Positions 15,502-25,000 of a DNA stretch of 64,000 bases are shown here, one piece after another. Numbering within the stretch: the stretch's first letter is position 1; each line of letters begins with the position of its first letter. This DNA is from Fluviicola sp. Its GTDB lineage: Bacteria; Bacteroidota; Bacteroidia; Flavobacteriales_D; Crocinitomicaceae. Location of the stretch: positions 744,001-808,000 of the forward strand of contig NZ_JAQSWB010000001.1 of assembly GCF_029266855.1 (NCBI RefSeq), read 5' to 3'. The notes beneath the pieces are model-generated. The model ran no database searches and was not told the origin of the DNA. It saw only the letters and a program-made list of their open reading frames with translations. The position numbers and the translations under genes were made by a program.

Positions 15502-15990
15502 GTGAAAAGTCTATTCCTTATTTTATGCTTATTCATTTTTTCACCATCAAAATCTAATGGGCAAAGTACTGCCCACGGGCCTTCTGTGAAGGTTGGATGC
15601 AGCACCTTTGAAACATTTTCATTCGGGCTTGGATATAATTTTGTGAAATTCCAGGATGATTGGGGCTGGTCAAGACCTGCCCACAATTATTACATCGAGT
15701 ATCTGCCTGAGTACAATGCCCTTGGTCTCTCAGCCAACTTACAATACACCTTAATCTTTGTTAAAGCCGGGTTCGAAGCGAGTTTCCGTTCAAAAAATGA
15801 AAACAACCAGGCTTATTTTTCTTTCTATCCGCACCTGGGTTTTGATTTGATCAATGGCGACTTATCATTCGGACCGGAAATAGTAACCCACAGCTCAAGG
15901 GATAAGTATGTCGGTTTCAAAATATCATTGAAGGTTCATCCGAAACTATTTAACAAGGGTACAAACAGCTTGAAATTTAAGAAGGATTAA
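15502..15990 (+). CDS. Exported beta-rich protein, hypothetical
   Basis: From a GTG at 15502 the product is 162 residues with a Sec signal (VKSLFLILCLFIFSP, cleavage probably near SNGQ). The mature part is rich in alternating aromatic and small residues (GLGYNFVKF, YYIEYLPEYNALGLSANLQYTLIFV, FYPHLGFDL), as in small outer-membrane barrels, and ends in FKISLKVHPKLF. I do not recognise the family. An earlier in-frame ATG at 15403 would overlap the divergent gene's open frame and bury the signal peptide, so I reject it. Confidence 0.6.
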   Translation: MKSLFLILCLFIFSPSKSNGQSTAHGPSVKVGCSTFETFSFGLGYNFVKFQDDWGWSRPAHNYYIEYLPEYNALGLSANLQYTLIFVKAGFEASFRSKNENNQAYFSFYPHLGFDLINGDLSFGPEIVTHSSRDKYVGFKISLKVHPKLFNKGTNSLKFKKD

Positions 15991-16035
15991 AAAATATTTG
16001 CCGCCTGATAATTTAACCTGAAAAACTCAACAATT

Positions 16036-16371
16036 ATGGACAAGATGAACAATTTTAAGTCATTACAAAATGATGAAAAAGTATTGAAAGAACTATTCAG
16101 TAACACGATTGTATATGCTATCGACTTTCAATTTAAATTTCAATCGATGGATCGTTCTGTTGTCATGCAATTCAATTCATCCGTCGATGGACCCCGAAGA
16201 GAAGAAGTGATATTATTGAAGTTTGATGATTTTGGCAAAACAAGAAGAATAAGCGCTTTTATTGATCACATTTATCACCAGTTTTTTCCTAAAGGGACCA
16301 TTCAAAACATAAATCACGACGCCTATTTAATGACGATTTTCCTCAAAGGCGTTATGGAACAGGCTGTATAA
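16036..16371 (+). CDS. Unknown protein, first gene of a three-gene unit
   Basis: A 111-residue soluble protein with no signal peptide. Composition suggests an alpha/beta fold: VYAIDFQFKFQSMDRSVVMQF and REEVILLKFDDFG are strand-like, and the ends are helical. I do not recognise it. The next gene starts 20 bases downstream on the same strand, and the third seven bases after that, so the three are probably co-transcribed. Confidence 0.65.
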   Translation: MDKMNNFKSLQNDEKVLKELFSNTIVYAIDFQFKFQSMDRSVVMQFNSSVDGPRREEVILLKFDDFGKTRRISAFIDHIYHQFFPKGTIQNINHDAYLMTIFLKGVMEQAV

Positions 16372-16391
16372 TAATCTAAAAAAAACAAGCT

Positions 16392-17126
16392 ATGAAAGAC
16401 TATTCTGCGAATATTACAGATCATTTGGGTGCTACCTATGAGTTCAAGATTTCAATTAATGAAAAGAAACGAATCGGAAGAATGACTTACCTGAATGAGG
16501 AATACATATTAAGCCGGTGCTCAAAATATGCGGGGACAGACGGATTGTATTTCCTAATGCACATTGGCCAGTACATCAAGATAAATATGCCCTTAAAATC
16601 CATTTGTGACGAACAGCAAAATGTATTCGAACTAATTCTGGGCCTTACCCAATATACTTTGAGCGCAAAAAGCTGTGACGATTTTCATGCCTATGTCGAC
16701 AAGCTCGATCTGCCACTTGCTGACACCCGTAATGTTGACGTTTCCAAAGACCAAAAATGGGAAGAAGATATCCTATTTGCAGAACTTAAGCCACAAGTCT
16801 CCTTATATATCGGATGGTTTCCTTTTGATTCCGGCCCGTTTGCCAGGTTTGTCAATATAACCGTAAATAATTCGGATGTTGATTTATCCAACAGTTATCA
16901 AATCTCTAATGGTACGGTTGTTCCCATGGGAAATTTTGATGCTAACCAGCCATATGTTATTGCATGGAAATGCGAGACTTCCTATACACCCTTTGGTGCG
17001 AAAACAGCTGTCGGTTATTTTATCAATAATGATCTGAATACACGAAAAATTCTGAGAGTTAAAGAAGTGGACCACTTCGAGGAATGGACTGACAGCGAAA
17101 CAATCTCTTTAAATTCTGATAAATAA
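16392..17126 (+). CDS. Unknown protein, second gene of a three-gene unit
   Basis: A 244-residue protein without signal or membrane segments. The N-terminal 100 residues look alpha/beta; a second region from about 135 (VSLYIGWFPFDSGPFARFVNITVNN) to about 225 (YVIAWKCETSYTPFGAKTAVGYFIN) is strand-rich and aromatic, like a small beta-sandwich. I do not recognise it and propose no function. Tight spacing with its neighbours supports an operon. Confidence 0.65.
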   Translation: MKDYSANITDHLGATYEFKISINEKKRIGRMTYLNEEYILSRCSKYAGTDGLYFLMHIGQYIKINMPLKSICDEQQNVFELILGLTQYTLSAKSCDDFHAYVDKLDLPLADTRNVDVSKDQKWEEDILFAELKPQVSLYIGWFPFDSGPFARFVNITVNNSDVDLSNSYQISNGTVVPMGNFDANQPYVIAWKCETSYTPFGAKTAVGYFINNDLNTRKILRVKEVDHFEEWTDSETISLNSDK

Positions 17127-17133
17127 ACAAACC

Positions 17134-17502
17134 ATGGAAACAAAAAATACACCGGGATCAGATCAAAGCTCATCTGATAATAAGCAGGTCGGAGAAATTG
17201 CTTTTGTAGACTTCTATTTTGAAGGTTTTAGTGAAGATGCTACAGAAGTTACACTGCAGGCAGGCAGAGAATACACCATAAAATCCATCATCGGAAATAT
17301 TTGTGAGAAGCGGGAATTTAACTGGTTGATTTGGGGAGCAACTCCAACAAGTCCGACAACTCCGCATGCAAAAGTTAAATTTAACCAGCCAGGAATTTTT
17401 TCAGTTGAACTGAACCTTCGCACAAGTCATGTTGGCGGAGGAAGCGTGTGCAGTTCAAACGGGGAAAGAAAGAAGGTAAACTATGTCAGGGTGGTTAAAT
17501 AA
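17134..17502 (+). CDS. Unknown beta-sandwich (PKD-like) protein, third gene of the unit
   Basis: A 122-residue protein with an unstructured start (TPGSDQSSSDNKQ) and then a PKD/Ig-like pattern: VTLQAGREYTIKSI, FNWLIWGATP, AKVKFNQPGIFSVELNLRTS and KKVNYVRVVK. No signal peptide is seen, unusual for PKD-like folds, which are mostly extracellular. A strong bidirectional terminator follows. Confidence 0.6.
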   Translation: METKNTPGSDQSSSDNKQVGEIAFVDFYFEGFSEDATEVTLQAGREYTIKSIIGNICEKREFNWLIWGATPTSPTTPHAKVKFNQPGIFSVELNLRTSHVGGGSVCSSNGERKKVNYVRVVK

Positions 17503-17555
17503 AACAACTGTCGACAATTCCGAAGAACATTATAACAACTAAAGATTCTTTCACA

Positions 17556-17589
17556 AAAAAAGCGCTATCCTTTCGGTATAGCGCTTTTT
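17556..17589. terminator. Bidirectional terminator
   Basis: AAAAAGCGCTATCC and GGTATAGCGCTTTTT pair with a short loop and have A and T runs at both sides, placed between the convergent three-gene unit and the ice-binding-like gene. Confidence 0.85.
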
Positions 17590-17603
17590 AATATATTAAA
17601 AAT

Positions 17604-18350
17604 TTATTCTTTCGTAATCGTATTGCCGGACATCGTCACTGCTCCGTTTCGCGAAAGAGCACGTCCGTCCAAAGTTGCACCTGTGTTAAAGGAAATCGAC
17701 TGAAGTGCGATGATTGTTCCTTTAAATACAGAGGTAGTTCCGAAGGTAGCAGAACTCCCGACCTGCCAGAAAATATTGGAAGATTGTGCACCTCCTGCCA
17801 GGATCACTTGTCTTCCGGATGTTGCCGTGAATGCGGAAGCGATCTGGATGATGAAAACTGCATCAGCATTACCCTGGGCATCAAAAGTTACGTTCCCTGA
17901 AGAAAGTGCCAGTGAAGATGTGGACTTATAAAGACCGGGAGTAAGTGTCAGTCCGCCGATGTTGCCGGAAAGCGTCACGATGTCGGTTGCCGTTCTGTTT
18001 TTGGCATTATCATAAGCTGCTGCAATATCCAGTTTTGACTGGTTCGCACTGGCGTTATTGATGTTAAGCGTTCCGTTCAGTATTCCCGGAGGAAATCCGC
18101 CAACCGAAGTTCCCGGGCTCAACCCCATATCACCATTAATAACGGTGGCTCCGGTATTGGTAATTCCGGATCCGGCAAGAATTGCGAAGTTATCTGCTGC
18201 TCCCAATGGAATGTCTGACTGTATGGTTGTTTGCAAGGGGATCTCCGTAAGTGTTCCGGGAGTTGAAGGTGCGGGTTTATCTTTCTTGCAGGCAACAGTG
18301 GTAAACACCAGTGCAAGTGCAAATGCGGGCAGTAGTTTTTTGATAAACAT
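17604..18350 (-). CDS. Ice-binding-like (DUF3494) lipoprotein
   Basis: A 248-residue protein with a lipoprotein signal (MFIKKLLPAFALALVFTTVAC; Cys at residue 21) and a short Pro/Thr linker. The DUF3494 domain runs from LGAADNFAILAGSGITNTG to the end, with TVINGDMGLSPG, TPGLYKS, NADAVFIIQIAS, FWQVGSSATFG and GTIIALQSISFNTGATLDGRAL. This beta-solenoid domain is found in ice-binding proteins and in many adhesion-type surface proteins of non-polar bacteria, so ice binding is not proven. It is probably anchored in the outer membrane. Confidence 0.88.
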   Translation of the reverse strand: MFIKKLLPAFALALVFTTVACKKDKPAPSTPGTLTEIPLQTTIQSDIPLGAADNFAILAGSGITNTGATVINGDMGLSPGTSVGGFPPGILNGTLNINNASANQSKLDIAAAYDNAKNRTATDIVTLSGNIGGLTLTPGLYKSTSSLALSSGNVTFDAQGNADAVFIIQIASAFTATSGRQVILAGGAQSSNIFWQVGSSATFGTTSVFKGTIIALQSISFNTGATLDGRALSRNGAVTMSGNTITKE

Positions 18351-18835
18351 AATGTAAATTGATCTGTGAAAGAATTTTCACAACAAGGTGAAGGTAGGCC
18401 TTTTAATCCAGCGCCCGACAGAAAGTCTTCCGCTTAGAGTGAATATTGTGATTTATTCTGATACCGGACTAATCAGGTCCAGAGAATTACTGAGTGTGGC
18501 ACTGACCCTGAAAATTAATTGAGAACTTCCTTATTCCGTAAGCTGATAAGCTTTCTCCAGATTGGAAAGAACATTCTGCCGAACAACTCGATATGGAGCA
18601 CTTTGAGAAACATGGAATTCAGGCTATTGAGTATTAAACAGCAGTGAAAAAGCTCAATTGTGATATACAATTATCTGAAAAAGTAACTTTTAGTTGAAAA
18701 TAGAGTTGTATCTTTATTAGGTAATGAAAAATTCCACAAAAAAAGAGCGCAATCACTTTACGCGATTACGCCCCTTTCCACCCTTTCACCGGTTTTAAAA
18801 GTCAGTGTTTAAAACACCCTTGGTTGTAGTAATTA
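18351..18835. other. Intergenic region
   Basis: About 485 bases. It includes the presumed promoter of the DUF3494 gene and the terminator of the OmpA-family gene (18739-18771). I see no gene or repeat in the remainder. Confidence 0.5.
18739..18771 (-). terminator. Terminator of the T9SS surface locus
   Basis: Read on the minus strand, GCGTAATCG and TGATTGCGC pair fully with wobbles and are followed by CTCTTTTTTTG. It closes the minus-strand operon that starts at 28487. Confidence 0.8.
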
Positions 18836-21094
18836 TTAGAAACTGTCCGTACTGGTATTCTTTACTTTTAATTTATCATCCCCGGTAGAAATGACCTTGA
18901 ATTCTGTTCTCCTGTTTTTCTGATGTTCCTCTTCCGAACAATCGGATTTAACAGCTCCTTCGCATTCGCAGCCATTGAGCAAACGGGATTCTCCGTATCC
19001 TTTTCCGTAAATACGTTCCGGATTGGTAATTTTCTTCTTAATGTATTCAGCAGAAGCTTTTGCACGTTTGTCAGACAATTTGATGTTGTATGCTTTCGAT
19101 GCGCGACAATCGGTATGTGAACCCAATTCCACCACCATGTAGGGATATTTGTTCATTACTTCGACAATCTTATCCAGCTCCTTAGCTGCATCAGGACGGA
19201 TGTTGAACTTATTCAAATCGAAATTGATCGGGTTGATCTGGATCATTTCAGCTAAATCCTTTACTTCCGGGTCCATACCCAAATCCAGCTTTCCGTGAAC
19301 GTCGTATTGTCCCGGTCTGTCGAAAAGTGTATTGTATGTGATCGTTTTGGAGAAGTATCCTTCTTTTTGAAGAACCAGGTTATAACTTCCGCGGTCATTC
19401 AATTTCTTTCCGAATAATGCTTCTCTGAAATCTCCGCTTGCAGGGGTTTCAATTTGTTTTGACTGCCCGGTCATGTTGTCAACTAAGAAAACCTTAACTC
19501 CTTGCAAAGGATTACCCGTTTTCTTGTCTGTAATCAAAGCATACAGTGACAAGCCCGGATCTTTTTCCAGTACAACATCGGCTATAACTACTTGTTCGTT
19601 CGTAAAAGTACTTGCAGTGTTTTTTCCGGCGAAATAATCTGCTTTTGTGCCTCCTAATCCATAATTTTTCTCGTATTCGGCCTCAAAAGTATATGCCCCG
19701 TTTTCATCAGCTGTAACTGTTTCAATGATGTTTCCTTTGTCATCTTTCAAATCAATTTTTGCAAACGGTACAATTCCACCTTTTTTATCCTTTGCGGTTC
19801 CTTTGATTGTTACACCAAACACAAACGGGCGAAGTAATTGCACTGAATAGATATCATCTCCTCCTTTGCCGCCATCGCGGTTAGAAGAAAGAAATCCGGT
19901 TTTGAAATCTTTCGACATGTTGAATGCGAAATCATCAAATTGGCTATTGACTGGTAATCCGAGACTGTGGATTTTTCCGATCGTTCCTTTATCAAAAAAA
20001 GCGACAAACACATCCAATCCTCCCAATCCGGGATGACCGTCTGTCGAAAAGAACAAGCGACCTTCGGTATCAATGAACGGGAACATTTCTTGTCCTTCCG
20101 TATTGATCTTGTTACCAAGGTTGATCATTTCTCCAAATGTTCCGTTATCCGAAATGGCTACTTTGTAAATATCCGCCCCACCGATGCCTCCTGGTTTGTC
20201 TGACACAAGATACATCGTTTTTCCATCAGCAGTGATTGTCGGATGACCTACGGAATAATCTTTCGAATTGTAAGGGAATTCCGTTTCGTTTACCAAATTT
20301 CCATTTTCATCAATGTCGGCAATATAGACCTTCAGGTTTTGAATTTTCTGTCCGTCACGTCTCTTGCTGCCGGATGAAATATTATTCCGTGTGAAGTAAG
20401 CTTTTTTTCCGTCAGGTGCAAAAGCTACAGGTCCTTCGTGGAATTTGGTATTTACTTTGGAAACGCGTTCCGGAGTCCCCAATTTATTTTCCTTACTGAC
20501 AGAAACCTGGTACAAATCGAGGAATCTTCTTGCGTCCCAGGACCACTCATTCTTCACAAAGGCTCTTTTCTTTCTTGCCGTGATGAAATAGACCTGGTCT
20601 TGTTTCGAATTGTAATATCCTCCGAAATCTGCCGAAGAAGTATTCAGAGCAAGGTTCTCCAAGGAAAAAAATGCCTGGTTCTTTTCTATCTTAGACTTGT
20701 ACGCTGTGTTTGACAAGAACAACTGGCTTCTGATATCTGCGGTAACCGATTCGCTGTATTTATTCATCCATTTATCACTTTCGGAATAATTGCCGGTTTG
20801 CTTTAATACCTGTGAATAATTATAATAATCATCGGGTTTCGCTTCTGAAGAAGTGATCATTTTGCTGTAATAATCAACCGATTTCGTATAATTATCCATT
20901 TTCAGGTAACTATAAGCCAGTTTGCTTTTCAGTGCAGGACTGTCAACCTCCGAACCAATGAGTTCTTCATATAATTCGGCAGCGTAGGCATAGGATAACC
21001 TGTTAAAATAATTATCCGCTTTTTTCAGTTTCCCCGATTGCCCCCATACTGATAATGAAACACTGCAAATAATTGCTAATAATATTGTTTTCAT
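18836..21094 (-). CDS. OmpA-family outer-membrane protein with TPR and PD40 repeats
   Basis: 752 residues: a Sec signal, TPR-like helices (about 20-140), a WD40-like PD40 propeller (about 165-420, with VAFAPDGKKAYFTRNN, TADGKTMYLVSDKPGG and DTEGRLFFSTDG), a carboxypeptidase-regulatory-like domain (about 430-510), a second such domain, and a C-terminal OmpA domain (about 625-745) with the peptidoglycan-binding motif ELGSHTDCRASKAYNIKLSDKRA. It is the last gene of the T9SS surface operon. This architecture regularly follows porP/sprF genes in Bacteroidota and probably ties the surface machinery to peptidoglycan. Confidence 0.88.
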   Translation of the reverse strand: MKTILLAIICSVSLSVWGQSGKLKKADNYFNRLSYAYAAELYEELIGSEVDSPALKSKLAYSYLKMDNYTKSVDYYSKMITSSEAKPDDYYNYSQVLKQTGNYSESDKWMNKYSESVTADIRSQLFLSNTAYKSKIEKNQAFFSLENLALNTSSADFGGYYNSKQDQVYFITARKKRAFVKNEWSWDARRFLDLYQVSVSKENKLGTPERVSKVNTKFHEGPVAFAPDGKKAYFTRNNISSGSKRRDGQKIQNLKVYIADIDENGNLVNETEFPYNSKDYSVGHPTITADGKTMYLVSDKPGGIGGADIYKVAISDNGTFGEMINLGNKINTEGQEMFPFIDTEGRLFFSTDGHPGLGGLDVFVAFFDKGTIGKIHSLGLPVNSQFDDFAFNMSKDFKTGFLSSNRDGGKGGDDIYSVQLLRPFVFGVTIKGTAKDKKGGIVPFAKIDLKDDKGNIIETVTADENGAYTFEAEYEKNYGLGGTKADYFAGKNTASTFTNEQVVIADVVLEKDPGLSLYALITDKKTGNPLQGVKVFLVDNMTGQSKQIETPASGDFREALFGKKLNDRGSYNLVLQKEGYFSKTITYNTLFDRPGQYDVHGKLDLGMDPEVKDLAEMIQINPINFDLNKFNIRPDAAKELDKIVEVMNKYPYMVVELGSHTDCRASKAYNIKLSDKRAKASAEYIKKKITNPERIYGKGYGESRLLNGCECEGAVKSDCSEEEHQKNRRTEFKVISTGDDKLKVKNTSTDSF

Positions 21095-21111
21095 GTTTGT
21101 GTTTTAGTTGA

Positions 21112-22035
21112 TTAGAAATAACGAGGTGAACGGATACCTTCTTTTTTGAAAGTGAAATCATAAGATGCCATGATTTCAAACGATCCGTCATTATAATTTC
21201 TCAATTTTTGAGTCCCGAAATCACTCGCTATTCCAATTTTAAACTGAGGAGAAAGCTGTACCTGTACGAAAGCTCCGAAAGCTGCCTGCAGGCGGTAATT
21301 CGCACCAAACCACACTTTCTCATTGTAGATCGCCGCCAGGGTCATATCCAGACTCAAAGGGGCATTTTCCGTTATTTTTACCAAAGATGTCGGTCTCAGC
21401 TTCCATTTGTTTGACAAACCGATAACCCCTCCTATTGTTCCGAAATAATGCCGGCGTTCTAAATTGGTCGTGCTCACTCCGTCATAACTTTGCTCGATGA
21501 TCTTCGGGGAACTTACTCCTATAAAAAATCCGGGGGTGTGGTAATAAATCCCAGCTCCAAAATTTGGATTGATATAATTTTGTACGTTCTGCAATAATTT
21601 CGGATCATCCGGATTACCTGTATTCAACCCGTCTCTTCCGATATTGATCAGATTAATTCCTCCTTTTACTCCAAATGCAAGTTTCCCTTTGTGCTTTTTA
21701 AACTTAATGGTATAAGAAGCATCAGCGTAAAACATGGTTTGATTCATAGGTCCTACATTATCGTTAACCGCCGTCAATCCCAATCCTACGGATTCGTATG
21801 ATAAAGGTGAATGAATACTGAATGTCGAAGAACGCGGTCTTCCTTCAAATCCTACCCATTGTTCGCGGTGGATTGCTGTCATATTCAACATTCCTCTGCT
21901 TCCCGCATAAGCCGGATTGATGAACAGCATGTTGTCAAAATACTGCGTATAATGAGGGTCCTGCTGTGCGCTTGCACTGGTGCTTCCAATAAGCACCAGT
22001 GTGAAACAAGCTACTAAAAATTGTATTGTTTTCAT
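21112..22035 (-). CDS. PorP/SprF family type IX secretion membrane protein
   Basis: 307 residues with a Sec signal ending SASAQ and the family signature directly after it: QDPHYTQYFDNMLFINPAYAG, then a beta barrel. In Flavobacterium johnsoniae, SprF is needed to export and attach its upstream partner SprB; here the upstream partner is the 1917-residue adhesin. The gap to that gene is 27 bases and to the OmpA gene 17 bases, so the three are probably one operon. Confidence 0.92.
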   Translation of the reverse strand: MKTIQFLVACFTLVLIGSTSASAQQDPHYTQYFDNMLFINPAYAGSRGMLNMTAIHREQWVGFEGRPRSSTFSIHSPLSYESVGLGLTAVNDNVGPMNQTMFYADASYTIKFKKHKGKLAFGVKGGINLINIGRDGLNTGNPDDPKLLQNVQNYINPNFGAGIYYHTPGFFIGVSSPKIIEQSYDGVSTTNLERRHYFGTIGGVIGLSNKWKLRPTSLVKITENAPLSLDMTLAAIYNEKVWFGANYRLQAAFGAFVQVQLSPQFKIGIASDFGTQKLRNYNDGSFEIMASYDFTFKKEGIRSPRYF

Positions 22036-22062
22036 TTTTTCAATTTTGAAAAATTTCTATTC

Positions 22063-25000
22063 TTAACGTTGGATGTATACATACCCTTTCAATACACCCG
22101 CAGTTTCATCTTTGGTATCAATTACATAGTAATATGTTCCCGTTGGAAGTTCTTCTCCCCCAACATTCAGATTACTGTCGGATGTACCACCCCAGGTGTT
22201 CAGGTATTTGTCTGCCGAGTATACTAGGTTCCCCCAGCGGTTGTATATCATCACCTCGTTGTCCGGATAATTTTCTATCCCTTCAATTACCCATACTTCA
22301 TTGATACCATCACCATCCGGTGTAAATGCATTCGGTATAACAATACCGCAGTTTTTCGGATCACATCCGTCCAATGGATTAGAACTTCCGGATACTTCCT
22401 CACCGTTCGTAATGCCGTCTCCATCACAGTCTCCGTTATTCCAGGCTGCATCAGGTGTTACTGTCTGACTTGCCACTAAAAGATCACACGGATTGTTTGG
22501 ATTCGTGCCATCACTCACTTCAGTGCCATTAATCACTCCATCCCCATCACAATCAGCAGTATTCCACATTCCTCCTTGTGTGAGTGTAACATTTGATCCA
22601 TTGTAATCACACGGATTCATCGGGTTTGTTCCGTCCGTTACTTCCTGTCCGTTAGTAACTCCGTCACCGTCACAATCTGCAGTATTCCAAGCCGAACCTG
22701 GTGTCGCTGTCTGATTTGCCAATGTAAATTCACATGGATTATTCGGGTCAGTACCATCTGTTACTTCTGTACCATTCGGAACTCCATCACCATCGCAGTC
22801 TGCAGTATTCCAAGCCGTGTTTGGTGTTAATGTCTGACTTACCAAAGTAAAGTCACATGGAGCAGTCGGATCAGTACCATCGGTTACTTCCGTACCATTC
22901 GGAACTCCATCACCGTCACAATCTGCAGCGTTCCATGCTGTGTTTGGTGTCACGGTTTGACTTGCAAACTCGAAATCACATGGATCATTCGGATTAGTAC
23001 CATCTGTTAGTTCAGTTCCATTCGTCACGCCGTCATCATCGCAATCTGCATTATTCCAAAGTGTACCTGGTGTTGCAGTCTGACTTGCCAATTCAAAATC
23101 ACATGGGTTGGTCGGATCGGTACCGTCTGTTAATTCTGTTCCATTCGGAACTCCGTCACCATCACAATCTGCAGTGTTCCAGGCTGTATTTGGTGTCACC
23201 GTCTGGTTTGCCAATGTAAGGTCACATGGATTATTCGGATCAGTTCCATCCGTTAATTCTGTTCCGTTAGTCACACCGTCACCGTCACAATCTGAAGTAT
23301 TCCAGCTTGTATCCGGTGTTACAGTTTGACTCGTCAATATAAAGTCACATGGATCAAGCGGATCCGTGTTATCTGTTAATTCAGTACCGTTAAGTACTCC
23401 ATCACCATCGCAATCTGCATTATTCCATAGTGGCCCTGCATTTGCGGTATTTTGACTTGCTACATTGTAGTTACAAGGAACAAGCGGATCCGTTCCGTCA
23501 GTTACTTCCTGACCATTCGGTACTCCATCCTGATCACAATCCGAGTTGTTCCATGCTGTACTTGTTAACACAGTCTGGCTTGTCAATACGAAATCACATG
23601 GATCAAGTGGATCATCGCCATCTGTTACCTCAGTACCATTTGTCACACCGTCACCATCACAATCCGAATTGTTCCAGGCACTATTCGGTGCTACAGTCTG
23701 GCTAGTTAATGTAAAGTCACAAGGATCAAGCGGGTCATTGCCATCTGTTACTTCAGTACCATTTGTTACACCATCACCGTCACAGTCGGAAGTATTCCAA
23801 ACGGTACTTGGTGTTAGCGTTTGACTTGCCAATGTAAGGTCACACGGATCATTCGGATCCGTTCCGTCTGTTATTTCATCTCCATTGCTTATTCCATCCC
23901 CGTCACAATCGTTTAAAGGATTAGACAAACATGGTACTACCGTAATAATAACCATTGCGGTATCACATAATACCGGCATTCCTGTATCACAGATCGAATA
24001 AATCAAGGTATCATTTCCGCTAAACCCTGAATCCGGAGTATAGGTGATCTCACCTGTAACAGGATCAACTGTTACCGTACCATTAGACGGAGGCGTAACA
24101 ACTGTTACACTTGTCTCATCCAGGTTACCGTCAACATCCGTATCATTTGAAGGTACATTGATTACCACCGGAATTTCTTCATTGGTAGTTGCCGCATCAC
24201 CGTTAGCTGTTGGAGCATCATTGATTGGATTCACCGTAATAATAAGCAATGCTGTATCACACAACACAGGCATTCCTGTATCACAGATCGAGTAAATCAA
24301 GGTATCGTTTCCACTAAACCCGGAATCCGGAGTATAGGTGATCTCACCTGTGACAGGATCAACTGTTACCGTACCATTAGATGGTGGTGTTACAACAGTT
24401 ACACTTGTTTCATCCAGGTTGCCGTCCGCATCTGTATCGTTTGAAGGTACATCGACAACAACCGGAGTATCTTCATTGGTAGTTGCGTTATCATCATTAG
24501 CTACTGGAGCATCAATGATTGGATTTACCGTAATAATAAGCAATGCTGTATCACACAACACAGGCATTCCTGTATCACAGATCGAATAGACCAGGGTGTC
24601 AATCCCATTAAAGTTCGCATCAGGAGTATAGGTAATCTCACCTGTAACAGGATCAACTGTCACCGTACCATTGGATGGAGGCGTAACAACTGTTACACTT
24701 GTTTCATCCAGGTTACCATCAAGGTCCGTGTCATTTGAAGGTACATCGACCACAACCGGAGTATCTTCATTGGTCGTTGTCGCGTCACCGTTAGCTGTCG
24801 GACCATCGTTGATTGGATTTACCGTGATAATTACCAGTGCTGTATCACACAACACAGGCATTCCTGTATCACAGATCGAGTAAATCAAGGTATCGTTTCC
24901 GCTAAACCCGGGATCCGGAGTATAGGTAATCTCACCTGTTACGGGATCAACTGTTACATTGCCATTGGATGGTGGAGTAACAACCGTTACACTTGTTTCA

